From Nocardioides sp. zg-1308 (lineage in GTDB: Bacteria > Actinomycetota > Actinomycetes > Propionibacteriales > Nocardioidaceae), in the NCBI RefSeq assembly GCF_013155375.1, contig NZ_JABJQY010000004.1, forward strand, positions 434,001 to 498,000: a stretch of 64,000 bases of DNA, read 5' to 3'. Position numbers and translations under genes: made by a program. Numbering within the stretch: the first letter of the stretch is position 1; each line of letters begins with the position of its first letter. This document shows positions 34,490 to 43,699 of the stretch, one piece after another. A model generated the notes under the pieces. It was given only the letters and a program-made list of their open reading frames with translations, ran no database searches and was not told the origin of the DNA.

Positions 34490-35200
34490 TCAGGCTACGC
34501 CGAGGTAGGCCTCTCGCACCGAGGGATCGTCGAGAAGCTCCTCGCCGGTGCCGGTCTTGACGATCCGGCCCGTCTCGAGGACGTACGCCCGGTCGCTGCG
34601 GGACAACGCCTGCTTGGCGTTCTGCTCCACGACGAGGATCGTGGTGCCCTGCTGCGAGATCTCGGTGATGATGTCGAAGATCTGCTGGATCAGCATCGGC
34701 GCCAGGCCCATGGACGGCTCGTCGAGCATGAGCAGCTTGGGACGCGACATGAGCGAGCGTCCGATCGCGAGCATCTGCTGCTCGCCACCGGACATCGTGC
34801 CGGCGACCTGCTTGCGACGCTCCATCAGCCGCGGGAAGAGGTCGAAGACGCGCGCGTAGTCCTCCTCCATGGCGTCCTTGTCCTTGCGCGTGTAGGCGCC
34901 CATGTTGAGGTTCTCGGTCACCGTCATGCCGGGGAAGATGCCGCGACCCTCGGGGCACAGCACCAGGCCCTTGCGCAGGCGCTGGTCGGCGCGCAGCTTG
35001 GTGACGTCCTCGCCGTCGAACACGACCGACCCGGAGGCCAGGCCGCGGACGCCCGACAGGGCGCGCATCGTCGACGTCTTGCCGGCGCCGTTGGCGCCGA
35101 TGAGCGAGACGACCTCGCCCTCCTTGACCTCCACGGAGATGCCGTGGAGCGCCTCGATCTTGCCGTAGCTGAGCACGGCGTCCTTCATCTCAAGCAGCAT
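34490..35200 (-). CDS. livF: branched-chain amino-acid ABC transporter ATPase LivF
   Basis: An ATPase of 236 residues for high-affinity Leu/Ile/Val uptake. Walker A is GANGAGKT, the signature is MSGGEQQMLAIGRSL and Walker B is KLLMLDEPSMGLAP, the LivF type. ATG 35200 has GGGAGAA upstream, and the gene overlaps livG by 11 bp. It is the last gene of livK-H-M-G-F. Substrate class is from family and operon content. Confidence 0.94.
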   Translation of the reverse strand: MLLEMKDAVLSYGKIEALHGISVEVKEGEVVSLIGANGAGKTSTMRALSGVRGLASGSVVFDGEDVTKLRADQRLRKGLVLCPEGRGIFPGMTVTENLNMGAYTRKDKDAMEEDYARVFDLFPRLMERRKQVAGTMSGGEQQMLAIGRSLMSRPKLLMLDEPSMGLAPMLIQQIFDIITEISQQGTTILVVEQNAKQALSRSDRAYVLETGRIVKTGTGEELLDDPSVREAYLGVA

Positions 35201-36131
35201 CGTCGGGTTCTCCCAGGTAGGCGGCGATGACCTTCGGGTCACGGGCAACTTGCTCGGGGCTGCCTTCGGCGATCTTCTGCCCGAACTCGAGGACCACGAT
35301 CCGGTCGGTGACGCCGAGGACCAGCTTCATGTCGTGCTCGATGACCAGGACCGTGTGGCCCAGGTCGCGGATCCGGCGGATGAGGCCCATGAGGTCCTCC
35401 TTCTCCGCCGGGTTGAAGCCGGCTGCCGGCTCGTCCAGGCAGATCAGCTCCGGCTCGGTGGCCAGGGCCCGCGCGATCTCCAGACGACGCTGGTAGCCGT
35501 AGGGCAGGTTGCGCGCCAGCTCGTGCGCCCGGTCGGAGATCCCCACGAAGCGGAGCAGCTCCATCGACCGACGGCGCCCGGCGCGCTCCTCGAGGGTGTG
35601 GCGGCTGATGCCGAACACCTTCGCGAAGCTGCGGCGGATGCCGCTGGCCGGCAGCTCCTCCTCGGACGGGCGGACCCGGTAGGCACGGAACAACGCGCCC
35701 AGCACGCTCGTCTTGTGGCGGGCGTCGCAGCCCACCATGACGTTCTCCAGCGCCGACATCTCCGGGAAGAGCCGGATGTTCTGGAACGTGCGGGCGATCC
35801 CGAGCTGGTTGATCTTGTGCGACTTCTGGCCCGAGATCTCCTGGCCCTTGAACCGGATGGTGCCCTCGGTCGGGGTGTAGACGCCGGTCATCGCGTTGAA
35901 GCAGGTCGTCTTGCCGGCACCGTTGGGGCCGATCAGGCCCAGGATCTCGCCGCGACGGATCTCGAAGTGGACGTCGTCGAGGGCGACGACACCACCGAAC
36001 CGCAGCGTGACGTGGTCCACCTCGAGCAGGACCTCACCCTTCGCCCCGGTGGCCTCGAGCGCGATCAGGTCGTGGTCCGAGGTGTCCGGCAGGACCTCGA
36101 TGCCCGTGTCGTGCGTGGTCTGCTCAGACAT
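35190..36131 (-). CDS. livG: branched-chain amino-acid ABC transporter ATPase LivG
   Basis: An ATPase of 313 residues with about 35 extra N-terminal residues before the fold. Walker A is GPNGAGKTT. The family's long insert is seen around SVLGALFRAYRVRPSEEE. The signature LPYGYQRRLEIARALA and Walker B ELICLDEPAAGFNP follow. GIARTFQNIRLFPEMSALEN is diagnostic for LivG. It overlaps livM by 8 bp. Confidence 0.94.
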   Translation of the reverse strand: MSEQTTHDTGIEVLPDTSDHDLIALEATGAKGEVLLEVDHVTLRFGGVVALDDVHFEIRRGEILGLIGPNGAGKTTCFNAMTGVYTPTEGTIRFKGQEISGQKSHKINQLGIARTFQNIRLFPEMSALENVMVGCDARHKTSVLGALFRAYRVRPSEEELPASGIRRSFAKVFGISRHTLEERAGRRRSMELLRFVGISDRAHELARNLPYGYQRRLEIARALATEPELICLDEPAAGFNPAEKEDLMGLIRRIRDLGHTVLVIEHDMKLVLGVTDRIVVLEFGQKIAEGSPEQVARDPKVIAAYLGEPDDAA

Positions 36132-37263
36132 CGGCAGCAGCCTCCTCGGCCTCGTGTCGTCGATCTTCGAACTCGCGTGCTCTCCGCCTGCTCGGCACCA
36201 GGCCCTGCGGGCGCAGCACCATCACCAGGACGAGGGCGACGCCGAAGGCGAACGGGCGCCACTCCTGGAGCTCGCGGAACCGCTCGGGCAGGTAGGTCAG
36301 CAGGAAGGCGCCGACGAGCACGCCGACGACGTTGCCGGACCCACCGATGACCACCATGGCCACGAACAGGAAGGACAGGTTGAGCATGAACGCGTTGGGC
36401 TCGACGTACTGCTGCTTGCTGCCGAAGAGCAGACCGGCCAGCCCGCCGACGGACGCGCCGATGGCGAAGGCCCACAGCTTGAACTTGAAGCCCGCGACGC
36501 CCATGACTGCGGCGGCGTCCTCGTCCTCGCGGATGGCCAGCCAGGCGCGGCCGACGCGGCTGTGCTCGAGCCGGAGGGTCAGCCAGATGATGATCAGCAG
36601 GATGACCAGCGCCAGCCAGTACCAGCGCTCGGCGTCGATCGTGTTGAAGAACGAGCGACCGTCGACCTCCGGCCCGGGCGGCACCGGCACCTGGGTGATG
36701 CCCGCTGCGCCGCCGGTCACGTTGTCGAGGTTGCGGGCGGTGATGCGGATGATCTCGCCGAAGCCGAGGGTCACGATCGCGAGGTAGTCGCCTCGCAGCC
36801 GCAGCGTCGGGGCGCCGAGGATCACGCCGGCGATCAGCGACATCGTGATCGCGATGGGGATGCAGATCGCGAACGGGACCGCCCAGTCCTCCGACAAGCC
36901 GAAGCGCGACTGCAGCGCCTCCACCACCGGCGACGACGGCGAGCCGAAGAGGGCCACCGAGTAGGCCCCCAGGGCGTAGAACCCGACGTAGCCCAGGTCG
37001 AGCAGGCCCGCGAGCCCGATCACGACGTTGAGGCCGACCGCCACGATCATGTAGACGACGATGAGGAAGAGCACGCTCGCCCAGTCCGAACCGGTGGGGT
37101 TCAGGTCGGTGCGCACGTAGGCGAACGGCAGGATGTTGAGGTAGGGCAGGTAGAACGCGAACGCGACCACCAGCAGCAGCAGGAACATCTTGAACAACCG
37201 GGGAGCGCTGTCCCAGCGGTTGCCGAGCTTGAGCCCGCGGTAGGAGTCCATGATCGTGCTCAT
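36124..37263 (-). CDS. livM: branched-chain amino-acid ABC permease LivM
   Basis: An inner-membrane permease of 379 residues. VGLNVVIGLAGLLDLGYVGF and LPFAICIPIAITMSLIAGVI are family motifs, and EDEDAAAVMGVAGFKFKLWAF is the loop that contacts the ATPases. The stop of livH and this ATG overlap as ATGA. It pairs with LivH to form the channel. Confidence 0.94.
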   Translation of the reverse strand: MSTIMDSYRGLKLGNRWDSAPRLFKMFLLLLVVAFAFYLPYLNILPFAYVRTDLNPTGSDWASVLFLIVVYMIVAVGLNVVIGLAGLLDLGYVGFYALGAYSVALFGSPSSPVVEALQSRFGLSEDWAVPFAICIPIAITMSLIAGVILGAPTLRLRGDYLAIVTLGFGEIIRITARNLDNVTGGAAGITQVPVPPGPEVDGRSFFNTIDAERWYWLALVILLIIIWLTLRLEHSRVGRAWLAIREDEDAAAVMGVAGFKFKLWAFAIGASVGGLAGLLFGSKQQYVEPNAFMLNLSFLFVAMVVIGGSGNVVGVLVGAFLLTYLPERFRELQEWRPFAFGVALVLVMVLRPQGLVPSRRRAREFEDRRHEAEEAAADV

Positions 37264-38231
37264 GCGCGTGCCTTTCCGAGGGACTCACCCAGCAGGCCGG
37301 TGGGCCGGAACATGAGGACGAGGACGAGGACCACGAACGCGGTCACGTCGGTCCAGCTGGAGTCCCAGATCTGGGAGGCGTACACCTCGACGACGCCGAG
37401 CAGGAGGCCACCGACCAGCGCACCGCGCAGGTTGCCGATGCCCCCGAGGACCGCCGCGGTGAAGGCCTTGATGCCGATGATGAAGCCGATGTCGAACTTG
37501 GTGATGTCGTACTGGATGGTGAACAGCAGCGCCGCGACGCCGGCCATGGCGCCACCGAGGACGAAGACCAGCATGATGACGCGGTCCTGGTTGACACCCA
37601 TCAGCGACGCGGTGTCGGGGTCCTGCGCGACGGCGCGGACGCCGCGACCGAGGCGGCTCTTGTTCACGAAGGTGTCCAGCGCCAGCATCATCACGATCGC
37701 GCCGATGATGATGAGCAGCCGGGTGTTGGTGACGGCGAGGTCGATCCCGGGGATCGTGAAGACCACCTTGGTCTCCAGGACCGACGGGATGTTGACCGTC
37801 ACGCGGCCGAACGGCGGGCCGAAGAAGGCCCGCAGCACCTGGCCGAAGGTCTCGACCAGCACGATCGAGCAGCCGATGCCGGTGATGAGGAAGATGAGGG
37901 GCGGAGCGCCCTTCTTGCGCAGCGGCCGGTAGGCGATCCGCTCGACCGCCAGCGCGGTGCCGGCGGAGGCGAGCATCGCCGCGATCAGTGCGAGCAGCGT
38001 GGCCCCGATGACCATGCCGATGCTGGAGCCGGCGGTGGCACCGAGGACGGTGTAGACCCCCAGCACGGTCCAGGTTCCCACCATGAAGACCTCGGAGTGG
38101 GCGAAGTTGATCAGCTTCATCACGCCGTACACCATCGTGTAGCCGAGCGCGACGAGCGCGTAGATCGATCCGCGGGTGATGCCGTCGAGCGTGTGTCGGT
38201 CAAGCCCGCTGATCAAGGCGTCGAAGTCCAC
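37260..38231 (-). CDS. livH: branched-chain amino-acid ABC permease LivH
   Basis: A permease of 323 residues with about eight spans. ITRGSIYALVALGYTMVYGV is the LivH signature, and VAQDPDTASLMGVNQDRVIM is the cytoplasmic coupling loop. The closing LGGIGNLRGALVGGLLLGVV is also typical. It begins just after a hairpin that separates it from livK, which would lower permease expression relative to the binding protein. Confidence 0.94.
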   Translation of the reverse strand: MDFDALISGLDRHTLDGITRGSIYALVALGYTMVYGVMKLINFAHSEVFMVGTWTVLGVYTVLGATAGSSIGMVIGATLLALIAAMLASAGTALAVERIAYRPLRKKGAPPLIFLITGIGCSIVLVETFGQVLRAFFGPPFGRVTVNIPSVLETKVVFTIPGIDLAVTNTRLLIIIGAIVMMLALDTFVNKSRLGRGVRAVAQDPDTASLMGVNQDRVIMLVFVLGGAMAGVAALLFTIQYDITKFDIGFIIGIKAFTAAVLGGIGNLRGALVGGLLLGVVEVYASQIWDSSWTDVTAFVVLVLVLMFRPTGLLGESLGKARA

Positions 38232-38271
38232 GCGGGACCCCTCTCAGACTCAGGCCCGGTCGGGCCATGGA

Positions 38272-38304
38272 GCGGGGGCGGCCGATGGTGCCGGCCGCCC
38301 CCGC
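38272..38304 (-). terminator. livK-livH intercistronic hairpin (attenuator)
   Basis: GCGGGGGCGGCCG (38272-38284) and CGGCCGCCCCCGC (38292-38304) form a perfect 13-bp stem with a 7-nt loop. It follows livK by 21 bp and precedes livH. Such partial terminators or 3' stabilisers commonly raise the level of the binding protein. Confidence 0.7.
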
Positions 38305-38325
38305 GGTGCTGTTGTCGGTCGTGGA

Positions 38326-39486
38326 TCAGCCCTCGGGCGCGACCTCCACCTCGGGCGTCAGGACGCCGTCGGTGTTCTTGTAGGCCCAGTAGGAGACGTT
38401 CTCGGCCGGCACGTCGCCGGCGTCGTCGAAGGCGACCTCCTTGCTGAGGCCCTCCTCCTGGTAGCCCTTGATGAACTCGAGGACCTCTTCGCGGCTGCGC
38501 GCACCGTCGTCGAGGGCGGCGAGGAAGACGTTCATCGCGTCGTAGCCCTCGGCCGCGTAGGCGCCGGGAGCGGAGCCGAACTCGGCCTCGAAGTCGGCAG
38601 CGAAGGTGCTGTCCTCCTCGATCGGGGCGCAGGGGCACATCACGACGGCACCCTCGCCGGCCGGGCCGACGGCGTTGCCGAAGTCGGCACCGTAGAGGCC
38701 GTCGCCACCGACGAACGGAGCGTCGATGCCGGCGTCACGGATCTGCTTGAGCAGCGGGGCCGCCTCGGCGATGTAGCCGCCGTAGAAGATGGCGTCCGGC
38801 GCGGCCGACTCCATCTTGGAGATGGTGGGCGCGAAGTCGGTCTGGCCGACCTGGGTCTTGTCGCGCTGCACCATGGCGTCACCGAGGGTCTCCTCGACGC
38901 GGTCCGCCAGCGGCTCGCCGTAGGCCTCGGAGTTGTCGACGACGAACACCTTGGAGGCGCCGACCTCGTCGGTCAGGTACTTGGCGATCGCCGCACCCTG
39001 GTAGTCGTCGTAGGGAACGAGACGGTGGAAGACCTCGACGGGCTCGTCCTGCGTCAGGTCGGTCGCGGTGGCCGACTGGCTGATCATCGGGACGCCGCCG
39101 TCCTGGTAGATCGTCTTGGTCGCGCGGGTCTCGCCCGAGAACGCGCCACCGATGACGCCGATGAACGTCTCGTCGCCGGCGATCTGGGTCGCGACCGGGG
39201 TCGCCTTGGCCGGGTCGCCCTCGGTGTCGAAGCGCTCCAGGCTGACCTCGCAGTCGCCGCCGTCCCACTGGCTCAGGGCCAGCTCGGCACCGTCGACCGA
39301 CGGGATCACGATGCTGGCGTTGGCGCCGGACAGCGCACCCATCGCACCGATCTTGAAGTTGCAGTCCTCGCCGGACGCGTCGCCGCCGCCACCACCATCG
39401 GTGTCGGTGGTTCCGCACGCGCTGAGCACCAGACCGGCAGCGGCCGCGATGGCGGCAGCCTGCCACGTCTTGGATGAGCGGATCAT
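38326..39486 (-). CDS. livK: branched-chain amino-acid binding lipoprotein LivK
   Basis: An extracytoplasmic substrate-binding lipoprotein of 386 residues. The signal peptide ends in the lipobox VLSAC, followed by a Gly/Asp linker. IGAMGALSGANASIVIPSVDG and GVIGGAFSGETRATKTIYQD belong to the Leu/Ile/Val-binding family (periplasmic-binding type 1). GGAGGGA lies 5 nt before the ATG. A promoter box TAGGTT lies about 60 bp upstream. Confidence 0.93.
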   Translation of the reverse strand: MIRSSKTWQAAAIAAAAGLVLSACGTTDTDGGGGGDASGEDCNFKIGAMGALSGANASIVIPSVDGAELALSQWDGGDCEVSLERFDTEGDPAKATPVATQIAGDETFIGVIGGAFSGETRATKTIYQDGGVPMISQSATATDLTQDEPVEVFHRLVPYDDYQGAAIAKYLTDEVGASKVFVVDNSEAYGEPLADRVEETLGDAMVQRDKTQVGQTDFAPTISKMESAAPDAIFYGGYIAEAAPLLKQIRDAGIDAPFVGGDGLYGADFGNAVGPAGEGAVVMCPCAPIEEDSTFAADFEAEFGSAPGAYAAEGYDAMNVFLAALDDGARSREEVLEFIKGYQEEGLSKEVAFDDAGDVPAENVSYWAYKNTDGVLTPEVEVAPEG

Positions 39487-39544
39487 GGATCCCTCCGTTG
39501 TTCTTGGGCTTTTGGGCTGACCACCTCGGCAGCCTCGTGGCGGG

Positions 39545-39550
39545 AACCTA
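39545..39550 (-). promoter_or_regulatory. -10 box TAGGTT of the liv operon
   Basis: On the minus strand TAGGTT lies about 60 nt before the livK ATG. The predicted 50-nt leader agrees with the clear Shine-Dalgarno site. Confidence 0.5.
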
Positions 39551-39604
39551 ACACCCCGGATGTGGCGCGGGACACGATTGGGACTCCTGAGACGCAGGCC
39601 GTTG

Positions 39605-39639
39605 CCGTTTCGTGACCAACTGGTCTGCACCGGAAACGG
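39605..39639 (-). terminator. nested hairpin downstream of pdtaR
   Basis: CCGTTTC (39605-39611) pairs with GAAACGG (39633-39639) around an inner GACCA/TGGTC stem (39614-39625). It lies 45 nt past the pdtaR stop. Confidence 0.45.
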
Positions 39640-39683
39640 TCCCGAAACACCGCGTGCACACAGCGTGGCGGATCAGGCGGCGG

Positions 39684-40331
39684 TCAGGCGTCGTCCGCGA
39701 CTGCCTCGCCCTGGCCCCCGAGGCCGGCCACTCCGTGCTCCACCACGCCGTCGGCGACCTGCTTCATCGACAGCCGCAGGTCCATCGCCGTCTTCTGGAT
39801 CCAGCGGAAGGCGTCGGGCTCGCTGATCCCGAGCTTCTCCTGCAGCACGCCCTTGGCCCGGTCCACCGACTTGCGGGTCGCCAGGGACTCCTGGAGGTCC
39901 GAGACCTCCCGCTCGAGCACGGTGATCTCGGCGAAGCGGCTGACCGCCATCTCGATCGCGGGCACCAGGTCCCCGCGCTGGAACGGCTTGACGAGGTAGG
40001 CCATCGCGCCGGCGTCGCGCGCCCGGGCGACGAGGTCGCGCTGGGAGAAGGCGGTGAGGATGACGACGGGCGCGATCCGCTCCCCCGCGATCGTCTCCGC
40101 CGCCGCGATGCCGTCCAGCACGGGCATCTTGACGTCGAGGATCACCAGGTCGGGGCGCAGGTCGCGGGCCAGCTCGATGGCCTTCTGGCCGTCGCCGGCC
40201 TGCCCCACGACGTCGTACCCCTCCTCGCCGAGCATCTCGGCCAGGTCCATCCGGATCAAGGCCTCGTCCTCCGCGATCACCACACGGCGAGGGCCGTCGG
40301 GGCTGGGGGTCGGGGCGTCGGGCTGCGTCAC
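39684..40331 (-). CDS. pdtaR: ANTAR-domain response regulator
   Basis: An antiterminator response regulator of 215 residues. The receiver domain has RRVVIAEDEALIRMDLAEML, the phospho-Asp in DLVILDVKMPVLDG, then the Thr and Lys in ILTAF and YLVKPF. The C-terminal ANTAR helices (KSVDRAKGVLQEKLGISEPD and AFRWIQKTAMDLRLSMKQVA) bind RNA and act on transcription termination. It is the counterpart of M. tuberculosis Rv1626 and lies in the same conserved block. GTG 40331 has TAGCCT 7 nt upstream. No partner histidine kinase is in the window. Confidence 0.93.
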   Translation of the reverse strand: MTQPDAPTPSPDGPRRVVIAEDEALIRMDLAEMLGEEGYDVVGQAGDGQKAIELARDLRPDLVILDVKMPVLDGIAAAETIAGERIAPVVILTAFSQRDLVARARDAGAMAYLVKPFQRGDLVPAIEMAVSRFAEITVLEREVSDLQESLATRKSVDRAKGVLQEKLGISEPDAFRWIQKTAMDLRLSMKQVADGVVEHGVAGLGGQGEAVADDA

Positions 40332-40338
40332 GACGGCA

Positions 40339-40344
40339 AGGCTA
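40339..40344 (-). promoter_or_regulatory. -10 box TAGCCT, leaderless start of pdtaR
   Basis: On the minus strand TAGCCT ends 7 nt before the GTG at 40331. It lies only 7 bp from the tRNA -10 box on the other strand. Confidence 0.55.
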
Positions 40345-40350
40345 GTCGGG

Positions 40351-40356
40351 TACGGT
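40351..40356 (+). promoter_or_regulatory. -10 box TACGGT of the tRNA gene
   Basis: TACGGT lies 14 nt before the mature tRNA 5' end. Its -35 position would fall within the first codons of pdtaR, so the two promoters interlock. Confidence 0.5.
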
Positions 40357-40369
40357 TTCCCCCCTGCAG

Positions 40370-40442
40370 GCCCCGGTAGCCCAACGGCAGAGGCGATGCT
40401 CTCAAACAGCATTCAGTGTGAGTTCGAATCTCACCCGGGGCA
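40370..40442 (+). tRNA. tRNA with anticodon CAA (Leu codon UUG), short variable loop
   Basis: A 73-nt cloverleaf: acceptor GCCCCGG/CCGGGGC, anticodon stem ATGCT/AGCAT with loop CTCAAAC, T arm GTGAG-TTCGAAT-CTCAC and discriminator A. The anticodon CAA reads UUG (Leu). Normal bacterial tRNA-Leu has a long variable arm, but here it is only TCAGT. The D stem has a C-A mismatch. CCA is not encoded. It is a convincing tRNA fold; the amino acid it carries is uncertain. Confidence 0.8.
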
Positions 40443-40478
40443 CCGCACGGCCGTTCCGTCCGGATGACCGCACGCCCG

Positions 40479-40577
40479 GACGTCATGGTCCCTGGTGGTC
40501 CTGACGACCGCCGGCCATGACCTCGTCGACCGACGTCATGGCGACTGGCCGCCCGGGCGACGCGCGGCCATGACGTC
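40479..40577. repeat. four alternating GACGTCATGG motifs
   Basis: GACGTCATGG occurs at 40479-40488 and 40532-40541. Its reverse form CCATGACNTC occurs at 40515-40524 and 40568-40577. The two forward copies are 53 bp apart, and so are the two reverse copies. The 227-bp gap between the tRNA and the pyk end holds no gene. The role is unknown. Confidence 0.5.
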
Positions 40578-40652
40578 CCGCGCGAGGACGTACGGGGCGA
40601 TCAGGCGACCGGTGGCCCGACCGTCGCCAGCGGGACGCTATGTGGCTCAGGC

Positions 40653-40670
40653 ACCGCTCGACGGAGCGGT
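40653..40670 (-). terminator. pyk terminator hairpin
   Basis: ACCGCTC-GACG-GAGCGGT forms a 7-bp stem with a 4-nt loop. It begins at the last base of the pyk stop codon. Confidence 0.55.
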
Positions 40671-42115
40671 CAGGCCCGGCGGTAGGCCGGGGCCTGGCCG
40701 TTGATCGCGTCGCCCATCCGGTGGATCCGGAGCGCGTTGGTGGAGCCGGGGATGCCGGGCGGGCTGCCCGCGATGATGACGACAAGGTCGCCCTCCTTGA
40801 CCCGGCCGATGTGGAGCAGCGCCTCGTCGACCTGGCGCACCATCTCGTCGGTGTGCTCGACCTCGGCGCCCTGGAAGGTCTCCACGCCCCACGTCAGCGC
40901 GAGCTGCGAGCGCGTGCGCGCCTCCGGGGTGAAGGCGAGGACCGGGATCGGGCCGCGGTAGCGCGAGAGCCGCTTGGCCGAGTCACCGCTCACCGTGAAC
41001 GCGACGACGTACTTGGCGCCCACCCGCTCGGCCACCTCGGCCGCGGCCTTGGCGATGATGCCGCCGCGGGTGTGCGGGTTCCAGGCGACGGCCGCCATGT
41101 GGCTCAGGCCGTGGTCCTCGGTGGAGGCGACGATGCGCGCCATCGTCTCGACGGCGACGATGGGGTACTCCCCCACGCTGGTCTCGCCCGAGAGCATCAC
41201 GGCGTCGGCGCCGTCGAGGACGGCGTTGGCGACGTCACTGGCCTCGGCGCGGGTCGGCGCGGGCGAGCTGATCATCGACTCGAGCATCTGGGTGGCGACG
41301 ATGACCGGCTTGGCGTTGCGTCGGGCCTTGTCGATGATGAGCTTCTGGTGGATCGGGACGTCCTCGAGCGGGCACTCCACGCCGAGGTCGCCGCGGGCGA
41401 CCATGATGCCGTCGAAGGCGTCGACGATCTCGTCGATGTTGTCGATGGCCTGCGGCTTCTCGATCTTGGCGATCACGGGGACGTGGATGTTCTCCTCGCG
41501 CATGATCACGCGCACGTCCTCGGCGTCGCGGGCGTTGCGCACGAAGCTGAGGGCGATGAAGTCGACGCCGAGGTTGAGCGCCCAGCGCAGGTCCTCAGTG
41601 TCCTTCTCCGACAGCGCCGGCACTGACACGGCGACGCCGGGCAGGTTGATGCCCTTGTTGTTGGACACCTTGCCCGCCACGACGACCTCGGTCACCACGT
41701 CGGTGTCGTCGACGGAGACGACCTTGAGCCGCACCTTGCCGTCGTCGATGAGCAGCGGGTCGCCCGGCTTCACGTCACCGGGCAGCCCCTTGTAGGTCGT
41801 GCCGCAGATGTCGACGTCACCGATGACGTCGCGCGTGGTGATCGTGAAGGTCGCGCCCTTCTTGAGCTTCACCGGGCCGTCGGCGAACCGCTCGAGGCGG
41901 ATCTTCGGACCCTGGAGGTCGGCGAAGATGCCGATCGCGTGACCGGTGTCGTCGGAGGCCTTGCGGACCAGCCGGTAGACGGCCTCGTGGTCGGCGTACG
42001 CCCCGTGGCTCATGTTGAGCCGGGCGACGTCCATGCCCGCCTCGACGAGTGCTCGGATGCCCTCGGGGGTGTTCACCGCTGGGCCGAGGGTGCAGACGAT
42101 CTTGGCTCTACGCAC
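40670..42115 (-). CDS. pyk: pyruvate kinase
   Basis: Makes pyruvate and ATP from phosphoenolpyruvate and ADP, the last step of glycolysis, in the cytosol. It has 481 residues, the usual length. KIVCTLGPAVNTPEGIRALV opens the barrel. IAKIEKPQAIDNIDEIVDAF holds the active Lys and Glu, VARGDLGVE binds metal, and MLSGETSVGEYP is the signature near residue 320. The GTG start is fixed by TAGGGT 7 nt upstream. It lies next to pdtaR as in related genomes. Confidence 0.97.
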   Translation of the reverse strand: MRRAKIVCTLGPAVNTPEGIRALVEAGMDVARLNMSHGAYADHEAVYRLVRKASDDTGHAIGIFADLQGPKIRLERFADGPVKLKKGATFTITTRDVIGDVDICGTTYKGLPGDVKPGDPLLIDDGKVRLKVVSVDDTDVVTEVVVAGKVSNNKGINLPGVAVSVPALSEKDTEDLRWALNLGVDFIALSFVRNARDAEDVRVIMREENIHVPVIAKIEKPQAIDNIDEIVDAFDGIMVARGDLGVECPLEDVPIHQKLIIDKARRNAKPVIVATQMLESMISSPAPTRAEASDVANAVLDGADAVMLSGETSVGEYPIVAVETMARIVASTEDHGLSHMAAVAWNPHTRGGIIAKAAAEVAERVGAKYVVAFTVSGDSAKRLSRYRGPIPVLAFTPEARTRSQLALTWGVETFQGAEVEHTDEMVRQVDEALLHIGRVKEGDLVVIIAGSPPGIPGSTNALRIHRMGDAINGQAPAYRRA

Positions 42116-42122
42116 GTGCTCA

Positions 42123-42128
42123 ACCCTA
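42123..42128 (-). promoter_or_regulatory. -10 box TAGGGT, leaderless start of pyk
   Basis: On the minus strand TAGGGT ends 7 nt before the GTG at 42115. Confidence 0.6.
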
Positions 42129-42166
42129 GCGGAAGTTGGATCGTTCCAACGAGGGTTCGTCCACCC

Positions 42167-42222
42167 GGAGCGGTGAGTGGGGCAGGTTTTCCATCCGGAG
42201 AACCTGCCTCACTCACCGCTCC
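42167..42222 (-). terminator. 22-bp hairpin terminator of gltBD
   Basis: 42167-42188 (GGAGCGGTGAGTG...) pairs with 42201-42222 over 22 bp with one G-T wobble and a 12-nt loop. It starts 8 nt after the gltD stop and separates it from pyk. Confidence 0.8.
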
Positions 42223-42229
42223 ACGGGTG

Positions 42230-43691
<1,462 letters not shown>

Positions 43692-43699
<8 letters not shown>

